From Phocaeicola salanitronis DSM 18170 (GTDB lineage: Bacteria > Bacteroidota > Bacteroidia > Bacteroidales > Bacteroidaceae), in contig NC_015164.1 of the NCBI RefSeq assembly GCF_000190575.1, forward strand, positions 3,744,001 to 3,808,000: 64,000 nt of DNA, written 5' to 3'. The notes beneath the pieces are model-generated. The model was not told where the DNA came from, did not search any database, and was given only the letters and a program-made list of their open reading frames with translations. Every line of letters begins with the position of its first letter. The stretch's first letter is position 1. The position numbers were made by a program, and so were the translations under genes. Shown here piece after piece: positions 15,928 to 24,409 of this stretch.

Positions 15928-15974
15928 TAATGGTTTAGTAAGGAATATCACTCAGGGGTTATCTTTCCTTGTTA
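15928..15974 (-). repeat. attC-like cassette boundary site
   Basis: TAATGG and GTTA ends, with AGTAAGGAA/TTTCCTT outer pairing. The stop of the next gene (15959) lies inside it. The subtype is shared with 22142 and 19622. Confidence 0.7.
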
Positions 15975-16567
15975 GATGTATTTTTATTTTTCCATTCCTG
16001 CATCATTAACAACAAGTCATTGGAATAGCTTACAGATATAATTTTGGGTGTTTTTTCTAATACCTCATTTTCTTCTGTACGTTCACATAAATGTAAAAAA
16101 TAATCCTTTAATGAATCTGCAATCTTAATATGCGATTGTTCATTCTCAGAAAAATCATGTGAAATGAAATACACAGATTGTTCATTGATATTTAATGCGA
16201 TGTAATCACCCGGAGTTGCTTCTGCAAATGGCAAAAAATCGTGTCCAAAAATGTCCTCATTATTTTCTAATATATCGAATAGATATAAAGGTGCTTTTGG
16301 GTATAAAGAAAGAAACTGACCAAAATCCAAAAATGTAGAATCACCTAAAATCGGAATTTGAACTGTTACATTATACCCTATATCCTTATTAAAACTATAT
16401 CCATGATATTTTCTTAGAATATCTCTTAAAAGTTCGGGAATATCTTTTCCAAGATAATTTTCGATTAACCTGATTTCATTTTCGAGGTCAGGTAAACTTA
16501 GTGACATTTCATGATTTATATTACATAATCCACCAAGAGCCTTAAAATGCTTATTTATCGCTTTCAT
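15959..16567 (-). CDS. SMI1/KNR4 (SUKH) family immunity protein
   Basis: This 202-residue cytoplasmic protein has the SUKH pattern: LENEIRLIENYLGKDIPELL near residue 28, a YHGYSF turn, FLDFGQFLSLY, then FLPFAEATPGDYIALNINEQ followed by VYFISHD and ADSLKDYFLHL. SUKH proteins bind and neutralise diverse nuclease and deaminase toxins. It is transcribed from an upstream promoter; its stop is provided by the boundary site. Confidence 0.85.
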   Translation of the reverse strand: MKAINKHFKALGGLCNINHEMSLSLPDLENEIRLIENYLGKDIPELLRDILRKYHGYSFNKDIGYNVTVQIPILGDSTFLDFGQFLSLYPKAPLYLFDILENNEDIFGHDFLPFAEATPGDYIALNINEQSVYFISHDFSENEQSHIKIADSLKDYFLHLCERTEENEVLEKTPKIISVSYSNDLLLMMQEWKNKNTSNKER

Positions 16568-16653
16568 ATATTACTAATTTATTGATAACAAAAGGCATCG
16601 GACATTCCACCAACCCACACCATGCGGGGCGTATATCCTGACCTCCATGCCCC

Positions 16654-16683
16654 CAAAGGTACGAAAAGAATCCAAGAAACAAA
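16654..16683 (-). promoter_or_regulatory. Reiterated array promoter, copy 6
   Basis: TTTG (16683-16680), 18 nt, TACCTTTG (16661-16654) on the minus strand. It drives the SUKH gene starting at 16567. Confidence 0.75.
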
Positions 16684-16747
16684 CCGAATGGTTTGGAAAA
16701 GTCGCAAAAGATTTTTCGGGAGGGAGAGAAAGGATGCCGGAGGGCAT

Positions 16748-16771
16748 AAAAAAAGCCTGAACGGGTCAGGC
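16748..16771 (-). terminator. Rho-independent terminator of TetR copy 2
   Basis: GCCTGA-CCCGT-TCAGGC plus seven T on the minus strand. Confidence 0.9.
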
Positions 16772-17377
16772 TTTAATCAGCGAATAGATGAAGCGGAGCT
16801 TACGGGAGAGTTCCCCCGTGTCCAGCCCGGAGAGGAAAGCCTGCTCGAAAGACAAGCCGTAGAACACCTCGCGGAACATGGCGACGGTTTCCTCCGTGTC
16901 CACCTCCGCGCGGATTTCGCCCGCCGACTTCGCCCGCTCGATGATGTCGCGCCACAACTTCCGGTCTTTCTCGAACAGGGCGGCGAACTTCGCCCCGGCA
17001 TCGGGGTAATACTGCCGCACTTGCATCAGCAGGTGGAAGTAGTAGAAGTTGTAGCTGCATCCCTGCGGGTTGTTCCCGTCGTCCAATAAGCCCACGATGC
17101 GGCGCATGGTCTTTTCCACGCTCTCCACGTGGTGGTCGATGAACTCCAGCAGCGTGCCGCCCCGGAAGCTGAACTTGTTGGCAGGGTCTTGCGTGGCGAA
17201 GATGTACTTGTCCACCACCGCCACGAACAGGTCTTGCTTGAAGGAGTAGTAGTAAATCAGCCCCCACTTGGACAGCCCGCAGGCTTTGGCGATAGTCACC
17301 AGACTCGCCTTCTCGTAGTTCATCTTGGCGAACACCCGCAAGGCGTTCTCCAGCACTTCTTCCCGGTTTGTTATCAT
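16766..17377 (-). CDS. TetR/AcrR family transcriptional regulator, copy 2
   Basis: This 203-residue protein is identical to copy 1 except for one visible change (RAKSAG instead of RAKSSG). The helix-turn-helix with GLSKWGLIYYY is retained, as is the upstream CTTGC/GCAAG palindrome. The intergenic distance to the preceding LLEKYYNI-family gene (stop at 17441) is 63 nt. Confidence 0.85.
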   Translation of the reverse strand: MITNREEVLENALRVFAKMNYEKASLVTIAKACGLSKWGLIYYYSFKQDLFVAVVDKYIFATQDPANKFSFRGGTLLEFIDHHVESVEKTMRRIVGLLDDGNNPQGCSYNFYYFHLLMQVRQYYPDAGAKFAALFEKDRKLWRDIIERAKSAGEIRAEVDTEETVAMFREVFYGLSFEQAFLSGLDTGELSRKLRFIYSLIKA

Positions 17378-17421
17378 AAGCGTAAGGGGTTTATGTTTTT
17401 AGCCCACGAAGGTAGGGAAAA

Positions 17422-17438
17422 CTTGCGTTCGCGGCAAG
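17422..17438. promoter_or_regulatory. Operator-like inverted repeat upstream of TetR copy 2
   Basis: CTTGCGTTCGCGGCAAG, identical to 3341-3357. Confidence 0.5.
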
Positions 17439-17440
17439 CA

Positions 17441-17965
17441 TTATACCACTATTTCTATAAACAACAGATAGAAAGTCGCAAACTGGACTATCAGAGAAAC
17501 GACATAGATTCCGTAGTAGAGCAGATACTTTTTCTCTTTGTCAAACTTGGCGAAATACTTCTCGTATTTGTCGTTCTTGAATAAGAATATTTCATTGATA
17601 TAATATCCGCATATTCCGAAGACTATGAGCAATGGATAAAAAATGATGTCGTTTTCCAAAATAATACGCACTAATTGTACCCTTAGTATTTTGGTGCAGG
17701 CAAGGCAGACAAGACTGAATATCCAACAGATGATGATGAATGGGGTGATAAGTGCCCTACTGCTGTAAGGAAGATAGATGCCTTTATCCATTCCGGCTTC
17801 TTCTGTTTTCTTACCAATCGAAACTAACCATTTTATGTAGCGGTTGTCCCATTTCAAGAGGCTTAGCCAATACAAAGGGTTTAGCATCCTCCAACAAAGG
17901 ATGAACAGCAGCTTATAAGTGCAGTAATAATTTATATTGTAATATTTCTCCAATAACTTCCTCAT
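17441..17965 (-). CDS. LLEKYYNI-family membrane protein, paralogue 3 of 4
   Basis: I chose the ATG at 17965 (MRKLLEKYYN, 174 residues) because it aligns with the starts of the other paralogues; an upstream ATG adds seven unrelated residues. The signature NPLYWLSLLKWDNRYIKW, three membrane regions and the loop KYEKYFAKFDKEKKYLLYYG are present. It is nearly the same as the 25872 paralogue, including the TetR module that follows both. Confidence 0.72.
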   Translation of the reverse strand: MRKLLEKYYNINYYCTYKLLFILCWRMLNPLYWLSLLKWDNRYIKWLVSIGKKTEEAGMDKGIYLPYSSRALITPFIIICWIFSLVCLACTKILRVQLVRIILENDIIFYPLLIVFGICGYYINEIFLFKNDKYEKYFAKFDKEKKYLLYYGIYVVSLIVQFATFYLLFIEIVV

Positions 17966-18004
17966 GCTTAATAAATAATGCTGCATCCTTTTTCCACCTT
18001 GTTT

Positions 18005-18559
18005 TTACGATTCCAAGCCAAATATCCAGTAACACGCCAACAGGTATAGCATGAGAAACACGATAAATCCTATCCTGAATTTGAGTTCTTTCCGGGTAGG
18101 ATGAAACCATTTCTTGATGCGTTCGCCTGCTGTCTGCGGTCGTGGCATCAGTATGTCCGCCACTTCTTCAAAGGTCTTGCAGGCGAAAATCGCTTGCCGA
18201 AACTCGTCGGCACTTTCCCAACATTCTTCCTTGAACCACCGTGTCTTGGGGTATCGTTCCGCGATCAGTTCTTGCAGCTTTTGCAGCGGGAACGGTTCGG
18301 GGTTGTCCTCATACTCCCGTTCATAATTTATCATGCCTGTATGTCCGAAGGTAAATCCTCGGATGCCTTTCCAACGGGTCATGTATGACCGACGGATAAC
18401 GAATTTTGTCCCGGTGGCATCCACTATGATGTCGCCTTTCCAACCTTTCTCCTTTTCCAGCTGCCGAATGGTCGTTATATTGCTTTCTTTCCAAAAGGTA
18501 TATACCATGTTGCCTTTTGGGGAAAACTGGAATATCGGGTATTTTAATCGGGCTTTCAT
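18005..18559 (-). CDS. C-tail-anchored cassette protein
   Basis: This 184-residue protein has a soluble N-terminal domain with ERYPKTRWFKEECWESADEF and FEEVADILMPRP, and one membrane segment at the C-terminus (about 160-180). It should face the cytoplasm with a tail anchor. No family is recognised. It is followed in the array by an LLEKYYNI-family gene without a clear boundary site, so the two may be a functional pair. Confidence 0.6.
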   Translation of the reverse strand: MKARLKYPIFQFSPKGNMVYTFWKESNITTIRQLEKEKGWKGDIIVDATGTKFVIRRSYMTRWKGIRGFTFGHTGMINYEREYEDNPEPFPLQKLQELIAERYPKTRWFKEECWESADEFRQAIFACKTFEEVADILMPRPQTAGERIKKWFHPTRKELKFRIGFIVFLMLYLLACYWIFGLES

Positions 18560-18610
18560 CGTAAAGCAATTAGTAATGAGTATTAGCTAATTACCATGAA
18601 AACAATTCAG

Positions 18611-19612
18611 CTAATGCTCATCCATATTTCTTTCCTTTTCTCTTATCCCTTCTATCTCCTTATAAGTATCGTCCACGAACTGTCGGGACACCCTGCTTGC
18701 CTCCTTCGCATGTTTCTGGACGATGGCGCCTATCTCATGATAAACCCAGAGGGCGGCTATCCCTACCGCGACTACCATCAGTATCTTCTTCATCGGTTTG
18801 TAGCGCAGCAGATAGCCCAGAAGGGCGAACAGGATATACACGATGTATATGCTGAGGGTATTGACGGTTCTGCCGGAATATTCTTCCTGATGGCGTTGCA
18901 GTGCGGAGGATGTTTCCCATGCGGTGATGGCGTGGCGGTATAGTTCCGTATGTGCGATGAACATCAGGCTGTCCTCGCCGACGGCGGGATGGGCGGCATA
19001 TTGATAGGCTACTCCCATCGTTTCCAACTGGTAGCTGTCGTAGGCTGCCGATGCCAAGGTGTCCGGCAGCATGGAGAGCAACAGTCCGCACGTGTCCACA
19101 TCGGCCTCAAAAGATGCCTTGAGGGAGTCTATCCGGGCGATAAGTTTCGCTTTGGGCATCACCATGGGCATATCGTACAGTATTTTTTCCGGGTCGATGC
19201 GGAACGTGTCTGCCAGCTCTTGGGGATAGGTCTGCTTTATCTCGACTGCTTTCACGGCGTATGCGGCCTTGGTTTCGGGGCGTACAAACCAGTCGTAGTA
19301 ATAGGTCATGGCCGATAAGGGCAAGACAAGAACCAGTCCGATGGCCGTATTGCGGAAAAAGCCCGTCCATTTCTCGTCGCTCATTGCCCAGAAGCTCAGG
19401 AAAGCCGCGACGCTCAGACTGTATGGGATGAGGGCTGTACATGCCACCAGCTCCAGTTGCAGGCAAAGGGATAATGCCTCCGGAGTGGTCAAGTCATAAA
19501 ATGTGCCCTTATCTGCTTCCTTGATGACAAGTCCTGTAAAGCCGCATACCAAAACGATGGCAAGAACGATAACAAAATATAGACTGAGTTTCTTCAAATG
19601 TTTTATATTCAT
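18611..19612 (-). CDS. LptF/LptG-like membrane protein
   Basis: I chose the ATG at 19612 (MNIKHLKKLSLYF, 333 residues). Three N-terminal membrane segments (about 9-28, 52-76 and 88-108), a soluble region of about 130 residues and two C-terminal segments (about 242-265 and 272-292) followed by a coiled-coil tail give the layout of LptF/LptG lipopolysaccharide-export permeases, though length and sequence match only loosely. GC is higher than its neighbours. If the resemblance holds, it might act as a decoy or protected variant of a toxin target; this is inference. Confidence 0.5.
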   Translation of the reverse strand: MNIKHLKKLSLYFVIVLAIVLVCGFTGLVIKEADKGTFYDLTTPEALSLCLQLELVACTALIPYSLSVAAFLSFWAMSDEKWTGFFRNTAIGLVLVLPLSAMTYYYDWFVRPETKAAYAVKAVEIKQTYPQELADTFRIDPEKILYDMPMVMPKAKLIARIDSLKASFEADVDTCGLLLSMLPDTLASAAYDSYQLETMGVAYQYAAHPAVGEDSLMFIAHTELYRHAITAWETSSALQRHQEEYSGRTVNTLSIYIVYILFALLGYLLRYKPMKKILMVVAVGIAALWVYHEIGAIVQKHAKEASRVSRQFVDDTYKEIEGIREKERNMDEH

Positions 19613-19621
19613 TTTACTGAT

Positions 19622-19667
19622 TAATGATTTGGTGGAAAACACCCGTTCAGGGGTTATCTTCCTTTGT
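19622..19667 (-). repeat. attC-like cassette boundary site, partly degenerate
   Basis: TAATGATTT start, ACCC-GTTCA-GGGGT inner hairpin and TTTGTTT end. The next gene's TAA stop lies within it. Confidence 0.55.
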
Positions 19668-20076
19668 TTCCAATGAATTTGCTTTTATATATGGCGTACT
19701 CTACAGTGTAAGTAGCCAGCTTCACACCTAAGAACATGCCTACAAGCAATATATATGCTACAAAACAAAAATGATTATACATGAGGTCTGTTAAGAAGAC
19801 AGGTATCAATAGGGCTATGATTGTAGCGTTCTGAAACCATTTCTGTACTTTCAATAACAGGTCAATGTATAAGTGATTTTCTATGTAGCTGAAACCCCAT
19901 CTATAATTATGACGTTTCAGATAAGACAACGAGAACCATAGTCCTACAAGTGAAGCGATAATAGCTACTTGCCACCATGCCCCCATGTATGGGAACATAC
20001 TTTTTAAGAATGTCAGCAAAACAATGCCTACTATGCTGCATTCATATACAATTCTTACTTTTGTTGTATTATTCAT
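19654..20076 (-). CDS. Small four-helix membrane protein
   Basis: This 140-residue protein has four predicted membrane segments (about 12-30, 36-52, 82-98 and 103-122) and basic ends. No family is recognised. It ends inside the boundary site at 19622-19667 and lies upstream of no other gene in its transcription segment before the next promoter block at 20176, so it is the first gene after that promoter. Confidence 0.6.
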   Translation of the reverse strand: MNNTTKVRIVYECSIVGIVLLTFLKSMFPYMGAWWQVAIIASLVGLWFSLSYLKRHNYRWGFSYIENHLYIDLLLKVQKWFQNATIIALLIPVFLTDLMYNHFCFVAYILLVGMFLGVKLATYTVEYAIYKSKFIGNKGR

Positions 20077-20175
20077 ATATGTACGTTATTTGTTTATTGA
20101 CAACAACACCTGTCAGGCATCGGACATTCCGCTAACCCACGCCATGCGGGGCATATATCCTGACCTCCATGCCCC

Positions 20176-20205
20176 CAAAGGTACGAAAAGAATCGGATAA
20201 ACAAA
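20176..20205 (-). promoter_or_regulatory. Reiterated array promoter, copy 7
   Basis: TTTG (20205-20202), 18 nt, TACCTTTG (20183-20176) on the minus strand, with the upstream palindrome CCAAACGGTTTGG. Confidence 0.75.
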
Positions 20206-20366
20206 CCAAACGGTTTGGAAAAGTCGCGAAAGAGTTGGCGGAAGGGGAAGAAAGGCTGTCGGCATCCCGCCATTTCCTCCGCCAACCACCATAGCCACCA
20301 GCCTTGAAACTGGCGAAAAAGGAAATGCCGCTTTCTCTTTGTCGCTGGCGCACATATTCTGAAATA

Positions 20367-21215
20367 TCAATATATACCGCTGATACCTCTTGTCCTTAAT
20401 TCTTTTGAAACCTGACGATAAGAGCTATCACCGCTACAATTAAAAATAGTCAGTCTTTTTAAGGATTTTAGCCTTAGCAGAAAATTCCAACTTCTAATAT
20501 TTTTGCAAGTATTTATCCACAGTTCTTCAAGTTTAGGCAAATCTGTCAATTCATCTACATTAAACAAGTAGGGTAATGAGTTAAGATGTAAATTCTCTAT
20601 TCCATTGATTTGAGAAATGCCGTTGATAGATTCTGTCTTACCGCTCAATATATCCAGCTTTCGAATAGATTTCATTAAGGATAGTTGCCCGCAGATATTC
20701 TCATTGACATTACAAAACATTATATTGTCCATTTCCTGATAGCTTAACAATGAACGCATAACAGAATCCGTGTACTTGCATATAATGCTTTTCAAACAGG
20801 GTAAGTTTTTATTGGTAAATTCTATTGTCCCTTTGTAGTTACATAAATGTACCAGATTAGGCAAATAAACATTTTCTTTTATCTTCAAATTTGCATTATC
20901 CGTTTCAAATACTTCTAAATGGTTTAACCTTGTCCAGTCGAATTGTCTTACTAAATGCGGCGGAAGTTGTAGATATTCAAGTCCTTTCAGTTCATAAACT
21001 ATGGATGGAAATATTCTTTCGATTTTTAATTTATCAAAAACAACAAGAGAAATCACATTCCTCTTTTTTAAGTTTATATCATTCCAATAAAATACGTGTT
21101 TGTGACTTTGGAAAGTGGTTTCATAGTATTCATGTTTGGGAATCATTATGTACCCATCTTCAAATCTATAGTGTTTACCAATAGAATAATCATCTACTCT
21201 TATATTGTTATCCAT
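20367..21215 (-). CDS. Leucine-rich-repeat-like protein
   Basis: This 282-residue cytoplasmic protein contains irregular LRR units of 20-24 residues, for example LKGLEYLQLPPHLV, LNHLEVFETDNANL, LPNLVHLCNYKG, IRKLDILSGKTESI, LPKLEELWINTC and LKRLTIFNCSG. A solenoid binding surface would suit toxin binding. No signal peptide is present. In gene order it follows the second truncated HU-like gene and ends just before an extended promoter block. Confidence 0.65.
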   Translation of the reverse strand: MDNNIRVDDYSIGKHYRFEDGYIMIPKHEYYETTFQSHKHVFYWNDINLKKRNVISLVVFDKLKIERIFPSIVYELKGLEYLQLPPHLVRQFDWTRLNHLEVFETDNANLKIKENVYLPNLVHLCNYKGTIEFTNKNLPCLKSIICKYTDSVMRSLLSYQEMDNIMFCNVNENICGQLSLMKSIRKLDILSGKTESINGISQINGIENLHLNSLPYLFNVDELTDLPKLEELWINTCKNIRSWNFLLRLKSLKRLTIFNCSGDSSYRQVSKELRTRGISGIY

Positions 21216-21297
21216 AGCGTATAAATTTATTTAGTTTTCTTTCAAGTATCAGCCCCGCCAACTCACGATTTCAAGTTGCCCGACTCACGGAAACAGG

Positions 21298-21432
21298 TCA
21301 GTCGTCGGCTATCAGCATAGCCACTTCGCTCTCGTCCACCATTTTGGTGGTGTACTGAACGGGATACCATTTCTTCGGTTCGTCCGGTTCTGACGGGTTG
21401 ATGCGTTGTACCGCTTTCAAAAAAATGCTCAT
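21298..21432 (-). pseudogene. Truncated HU-like DNA-binding protein gene, copy 2
   Basis: The first 44 residues are as in 15751-15903, but a 5-nt deletion (GTCGTCTCGTCGG versus GTCGTCGG on the plus strand) brings a stop forward (IADD then TGA). The adjoining palindromic repeat has contracted to about one and a half units. The flanking sequence to 21450 is otherwise nearly identical. Confidence 0.7.
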
Positions 21433-21456
21433 TGGCGTTTGTTTTTTAGGGGTTTA

Positions 21457-21503
21457 TAATGGTTTGACAAGGAGCTGCGTTCAGCAGCTATCTTGGCTCG
21501 TTA
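21457..21503 (-). repeat. attC-like cassette boundary site
   Basis: ACAAG/CTTGG and GCTGC/GCAGC arms with a GTTCA loop, TAAT and GTTAG ends. It is nearly identical to 27566-27612. Confidence 0.8.
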
Positions 21504-21507
21504 GTCA

Positions 21508-22119
21508 CTATATTTTTATATTCCACCCATATTTTTTTGCTATCCAGCTGCAAGCTAAATCAGATTTTGCCTGAACAGAAATACGGATAGAAGGCTTTTG
21601 CTCTACACCATTCGTGACAAAACGCAATGGTTTTGTGTGCTTTTTAATAAAGTCTGTTAATTGCACAAATAATGGATATCCAGACGGCTCATGTAGTTGT
21701 ATATCCTCATATGTAAAGTACTTATTATCTTCACTGGTTACGGCAATGCTTTTAGGATATGATATTTGCAAACAAAGATCTATAGTTTTTATTTTTCTAT
21801 TAAATTCGCGGTTATAGATGTCATAATCAAAGGACACAAGTCTGAAACTTGAAACTGGCTTTATTTTATTCCCTGTTAAGAATGACATTGTGTATGCTGG
21901 AGCAACAATAGAATCATGGTCTGATATTTCAGTTGCCATAAGCGATTCATAAAACCGACAATATGCGTCATATACTTGTTCTATGGTATGCTTTGTTCGT
22001 TCGTAATTAGGTATTTCAAAGCAGATATTATGTTCTTTACAAAGTTCTAACCATTCTTTCATACTTTCAGGAGAAAGAAGAAATCTTAATTTCCAAAATC
22101 CACATCTTATAGTTCCCAT
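21508..22119 (-). CDS. Cytoplasmic cassette protein, unrecognised
   Basis: This 203-residue protein has no signal peptide and is an alpha/beta mix. The N-terminus MGTIRCGFWKLRFLLSPESM is followed by LCKEHNICFEIPNYERTKHT; a C-terminal basic segment (SIRISVQAKSDLACSWIAKK) is notable. I do not recognise it. It sits in a single-gene cassette between sites 21457 and 22142. Confidence 0.55.
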   Translation of the reverse strand: MGTIRCGFWKLRFLLSPESMKEWLELCKEHNICFEIPNYERTKHTIEQVYDAYCRFYESLMATEISDHDSIVAPAYTMSFLTGNKIKPVSSFRLVSFDYDIYNREFNRKIKTIDLCLQISYPKSIAVTSEDNKYFTYEDIQLHEPSGYPLFVQLTDFIKKHTKPLRFVTNGVEQKPSIRISVQAKSDLACSWIAKKYGWNIKI

Positions 22120-22141
22120 ATTTTTTTTATTTTATTGTGAC

Positions 22142-22189
22142 TAATGGTTTAGAAAAGGAATACCACTCAGGGGTTATCTTTTCTTGTTA
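22142..22189 (-). repeat. attC-like cassette boundary site
   Basis: AGAAAAGG/TCTTTTCT outer arms, ACTCAGGGGT core, TAAT and GTTAT ends. The stop of the next gene lies within it. Confidence 0.75.
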
Positions 22190-22833
22190 TGAACTTCTTC
22201 CAAATATTCTTCTATGCTAAAAATGTGAGTATCATTATCACACCGCTCTAAATTCTCGTTGCTGTCGTTATCGACTTTTCGGAAAGCAAATAGATAGGCA
22301 TAATTTTTATTGCAGTTTTCTCTGTCTGTTTCCGAGAAGGGGTGCTTTCGTTTTAACCCGTAAATGTCAAAGCGATAATTACCTTTGGGCATTTGTATTT
22401 CATCAGAATGGTAAAACGAATGTGGATTATCATTTATATCAAATACTTCTCCCATAAACACACATTGACTTTTAGCTATCAAATCACGGTGTTCTTCAAA
22501 AAACTCAAAGGAAGAAAAGCAAAGTTTATCATCTGTTCCGATTGTAAGAAACCAATCTTTATAAAGATAAACTTGTTCCCAATCCTCTGGAATATTCACA
22601 TCTTTTTTTGTTGTGATATAGATTGAATATTGATACGTTGGTATTTGATAGATAGGCAATGCTATCCCTTTGGCAATCATTTCCAAAAACATATCCTTAT
22701 GCTTATCGAGATACGATAGCATTTTCTTTGCCCGGCATTTCTTCTCTTTCATCCATTCATTGAATGTTCCGGGCGAATATATGAATAGCCCATAACCGAA
22801 AGCATAAATGCAATTTAGTTCTTTTATACTCAT
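22174..22833 (-). CDS. Cytoplasmic cassette protein, unrecognised
   Basis: This 219-residue, aromatic-rich acidic protein has no signal peptide or membrane segment. The N-terminal YAFGYGLFIYSPGTFNEWM and the strand-rich body (YSIYITTKK, WFLTIGTDDKLCF, GNYRFDIYGLKRKHPF) suggest a beta-sheet fold. It ends NKKR with its TAA supplied by the boundary site hairpin. I do not recognise the family. Confidence 0.55.
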   Translation of the reverse strand: MSIKELNCIYAFGYGLFIYSPGTFNEWMKEKKCRAKKMLSYLDKHKDMFLEMIAKGIALPIYQIPTYQYSIYITTKKDVNIPEDWEQVYLYKDWFLTIGTDDKLCFSSFEFFEEHRDLIAKSQCVFMGEVFDINDNPHSFYHSDEIQMPKGNYRFDIYGLKRKHPFSETDRENCNKNYAYLFAFRKVDNDSNENLERCDNDTHIFSIEEYLEEVHNKKR

Positions 22834-22853
22834 ATTTGCGCTTTAATTGTTCA

Positions 22854-22901
22854 TAATGGGTTGGTGCGGAACAGCGTTTAGCTGTTAGCTCAACCTTGTT
22901 A
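22854..22901 (-). repeat. attC-like cassette boundary site
   Basis: GGTTG/CAACC and ACAGC/GCTGT arms with a GTTTA centre. The TAA stop of the next gene is the site's terminal CTAAC. Confidence 0.8.
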
Positions 22902-24329
22902 GCGATCTTTACTTTCTGAATCAGACAATCTTGTTAGCCTACAATACTGGCGGAAATCAGAAAGGTAGAACGAATATTGCGGATATTCGCGTAATACTGG
23001 CACGACCTTTTCTAAAAAGGCATTAACGTCATACAACAGAAAGTCCATATAGCAACAACAGGTTCCCATTGCACCTCCCAACAGAAGCCCCAGCCCTTCC
23101 GGATTCAGAATTTCCTTCGTAATCCTATCCTCCAATGCATACCGGAAGCCTAAAACTAATTTTCTTTGTTCAGCACTTGTATTGTCATATGGAAATGCAA
23201 GAAATACAGCTTGCGCTCCAAACCGATTGATTTTATCAAAGATAGTCGTGTCGTTTTCGTAATATTGGGAAATCAAGTGAGAAAAACAGGTAGTACCGAT
23301 AGCCACATCATACCGTAACTCTTCATTTTCTTCCGGCTCCAATTGATAGGTGACAAAAACATCCTTTGGATTTTCAAACACTTCTTTGCCATGTTCTTTT
23401 AATGTTTGCGTGATATGCCTACGGAGTGCCGTAAGAGGAAACATATCGCCTTTCAATTCATCAGCACGTTCAACATCTGAAATATACCTAAAAGCAAGAC
23501 CTTCGCCTAACATTATTTCCATCATAATACAAAAAGTGCCATATCCTTGTTCTTCAGGCAAAGAGCATAAACCCTTTTCATAAAACGAAACAGCAAAATC
23601 ATTTTGCTTGTCATCATAATTGGCATATACATAGACTTCTTCCATATTCACTTTAATCCCATGCATTCGGAATTCGAAAGAAGTATCCATTCCTGGATTA
23701 TAAGGGAAGAAATGCCATTTGTTTTCCAGCGATTCCGGCATTCGGGATATTAAATAAGGATAGAGATAAAATAGGTGCTCATTCCCTTCTATTGAAAAAG
23801 TAAATTCATAATTGCCACCTATATTGAAATGCACGTCTTTTGCTATCAAGTCAGTACCTTGCTCAATAAATCTAACAACCACATCACCATCATATTCGTT
23901 ACGTTTTTCGACCATTCTCGAAAGTTCTGCTTCATTCTGCAAAAACCATGACCAAAAAGCGTCAACCCTACTCTTAAATGGTACTTCTATATTGCATTGA
24001 CGAATAAAATCAATCGTGTCTTCATCTCCTGGTGTCAATTCATCGGCTTTTGTAAAATAAGACAATGCTTCCCTATTCCTGCCAAGATAATAGAGAGCAT
24101 AGCCCATTCGATAATTCCAGTTGGTATCCGACTCACCAACTTCTCGAATTGATTCAAGCAAGACTAATGCCTTTTCATACTCACCATTATAATTGTAAGC
24201 TCGTGCCAATAATCCGATTTCTTCAAAATCCCTGTTTGCTGGAGAGATTCCTTCTAAGAAATCAATTACATTCTGGTGTTTATCGGCTTCTGTCCAACTA
24301 TCAATTTGTCGTTTTAGTTCTATATTCAT
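22899..24329 (-). CDS. Tetratricopeptide-repeat protein with large C-terminal domain
   Basis: The start at 24329 (MNIELKRQIDSW, 476 residues) is preferred; an in-frame extension to 24422 only translates the upstream boundary site. Two to three TPR units occupy about residues 8-125 (LLARAYNYNGEYEKALVLLE, MGYALYYLGRNREALSYFTK). The remaining 340 residues form an alpha/beta domain I cannot name, with ELRYDVAIGTTCF and GLLLGGAMGTCCCYMDFLLY. It is cytoplasmic by composition. The TPR part may bind a partner or the toxin. Confidence 0.65.
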   Translation of the reverse strand: MNIELKRQIDSWTEADKHQNVIDFLEGISPANRDFEEIGLLARAYNYNGEYEKALVLLESIREVGESDTNWNYRMGYALYYLGRNREALSYFTKADELTPGDEDTIDFIRQCNIEVPFKSRVDAFWSWFLQNEAELSRMVEKRNEYDGDVVVRFIEQGTDLIAKDVHFNIGGNYEFTFSIEGNEHLFYLYPYLISRMPESLENKWHFFPYNPGMDTSFEFRMHGIKVNMEEVYVYANYDDKQNDFAVSFYEKGLCSLPEEQGYGTFCIMMEIMLGEGLAFRYISDVERADELKGDMFPLTALRRHITQTLKEHGKEVFENPKDVFVTYQLEPEENEELRYDVAIGTTCFSHLISQYYENDTTIFDKINRFGAQAVFLAFPYDNTSAEQRKLVLGFRYALEDRITKEILNPEGLGLLLGGAMGTCCCYMDFLLYDVNAFLEKVVPVLREYPQYSFYLSDFRQYCRLTRLSDSESKDR

Positions 24330-24352
24330 AATTATATCCTTTATTTGATTGT

Positions 24353-24400
24353 TAATGGGATGCAGCTTGCCGCCGTTATAGGCGGCACAGGTGCATGTTA
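24353..24400 (-). repeat. attC-like cassette boundary site
   Basis: TGCA/TGCA and TGCCGCC/GGCGGCA arms with an extended GTTATA loop, TAATGG and GTTA ends. The subtype is shared with 33929, 37323 and 39229. Confidence 0.8.
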
Positions 24401-24409
24401 GTCGCATAT

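Larger units (their letters stand above)
16590..17440 (-). mobile_element. TetR-terminator-promoter module, copy 2
   Basis: Same order as 2418-3357, but with the short-form leader instead of the long boundary repeat. It follows an LLEKYYNI-family gene. Confidence 0.7.
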
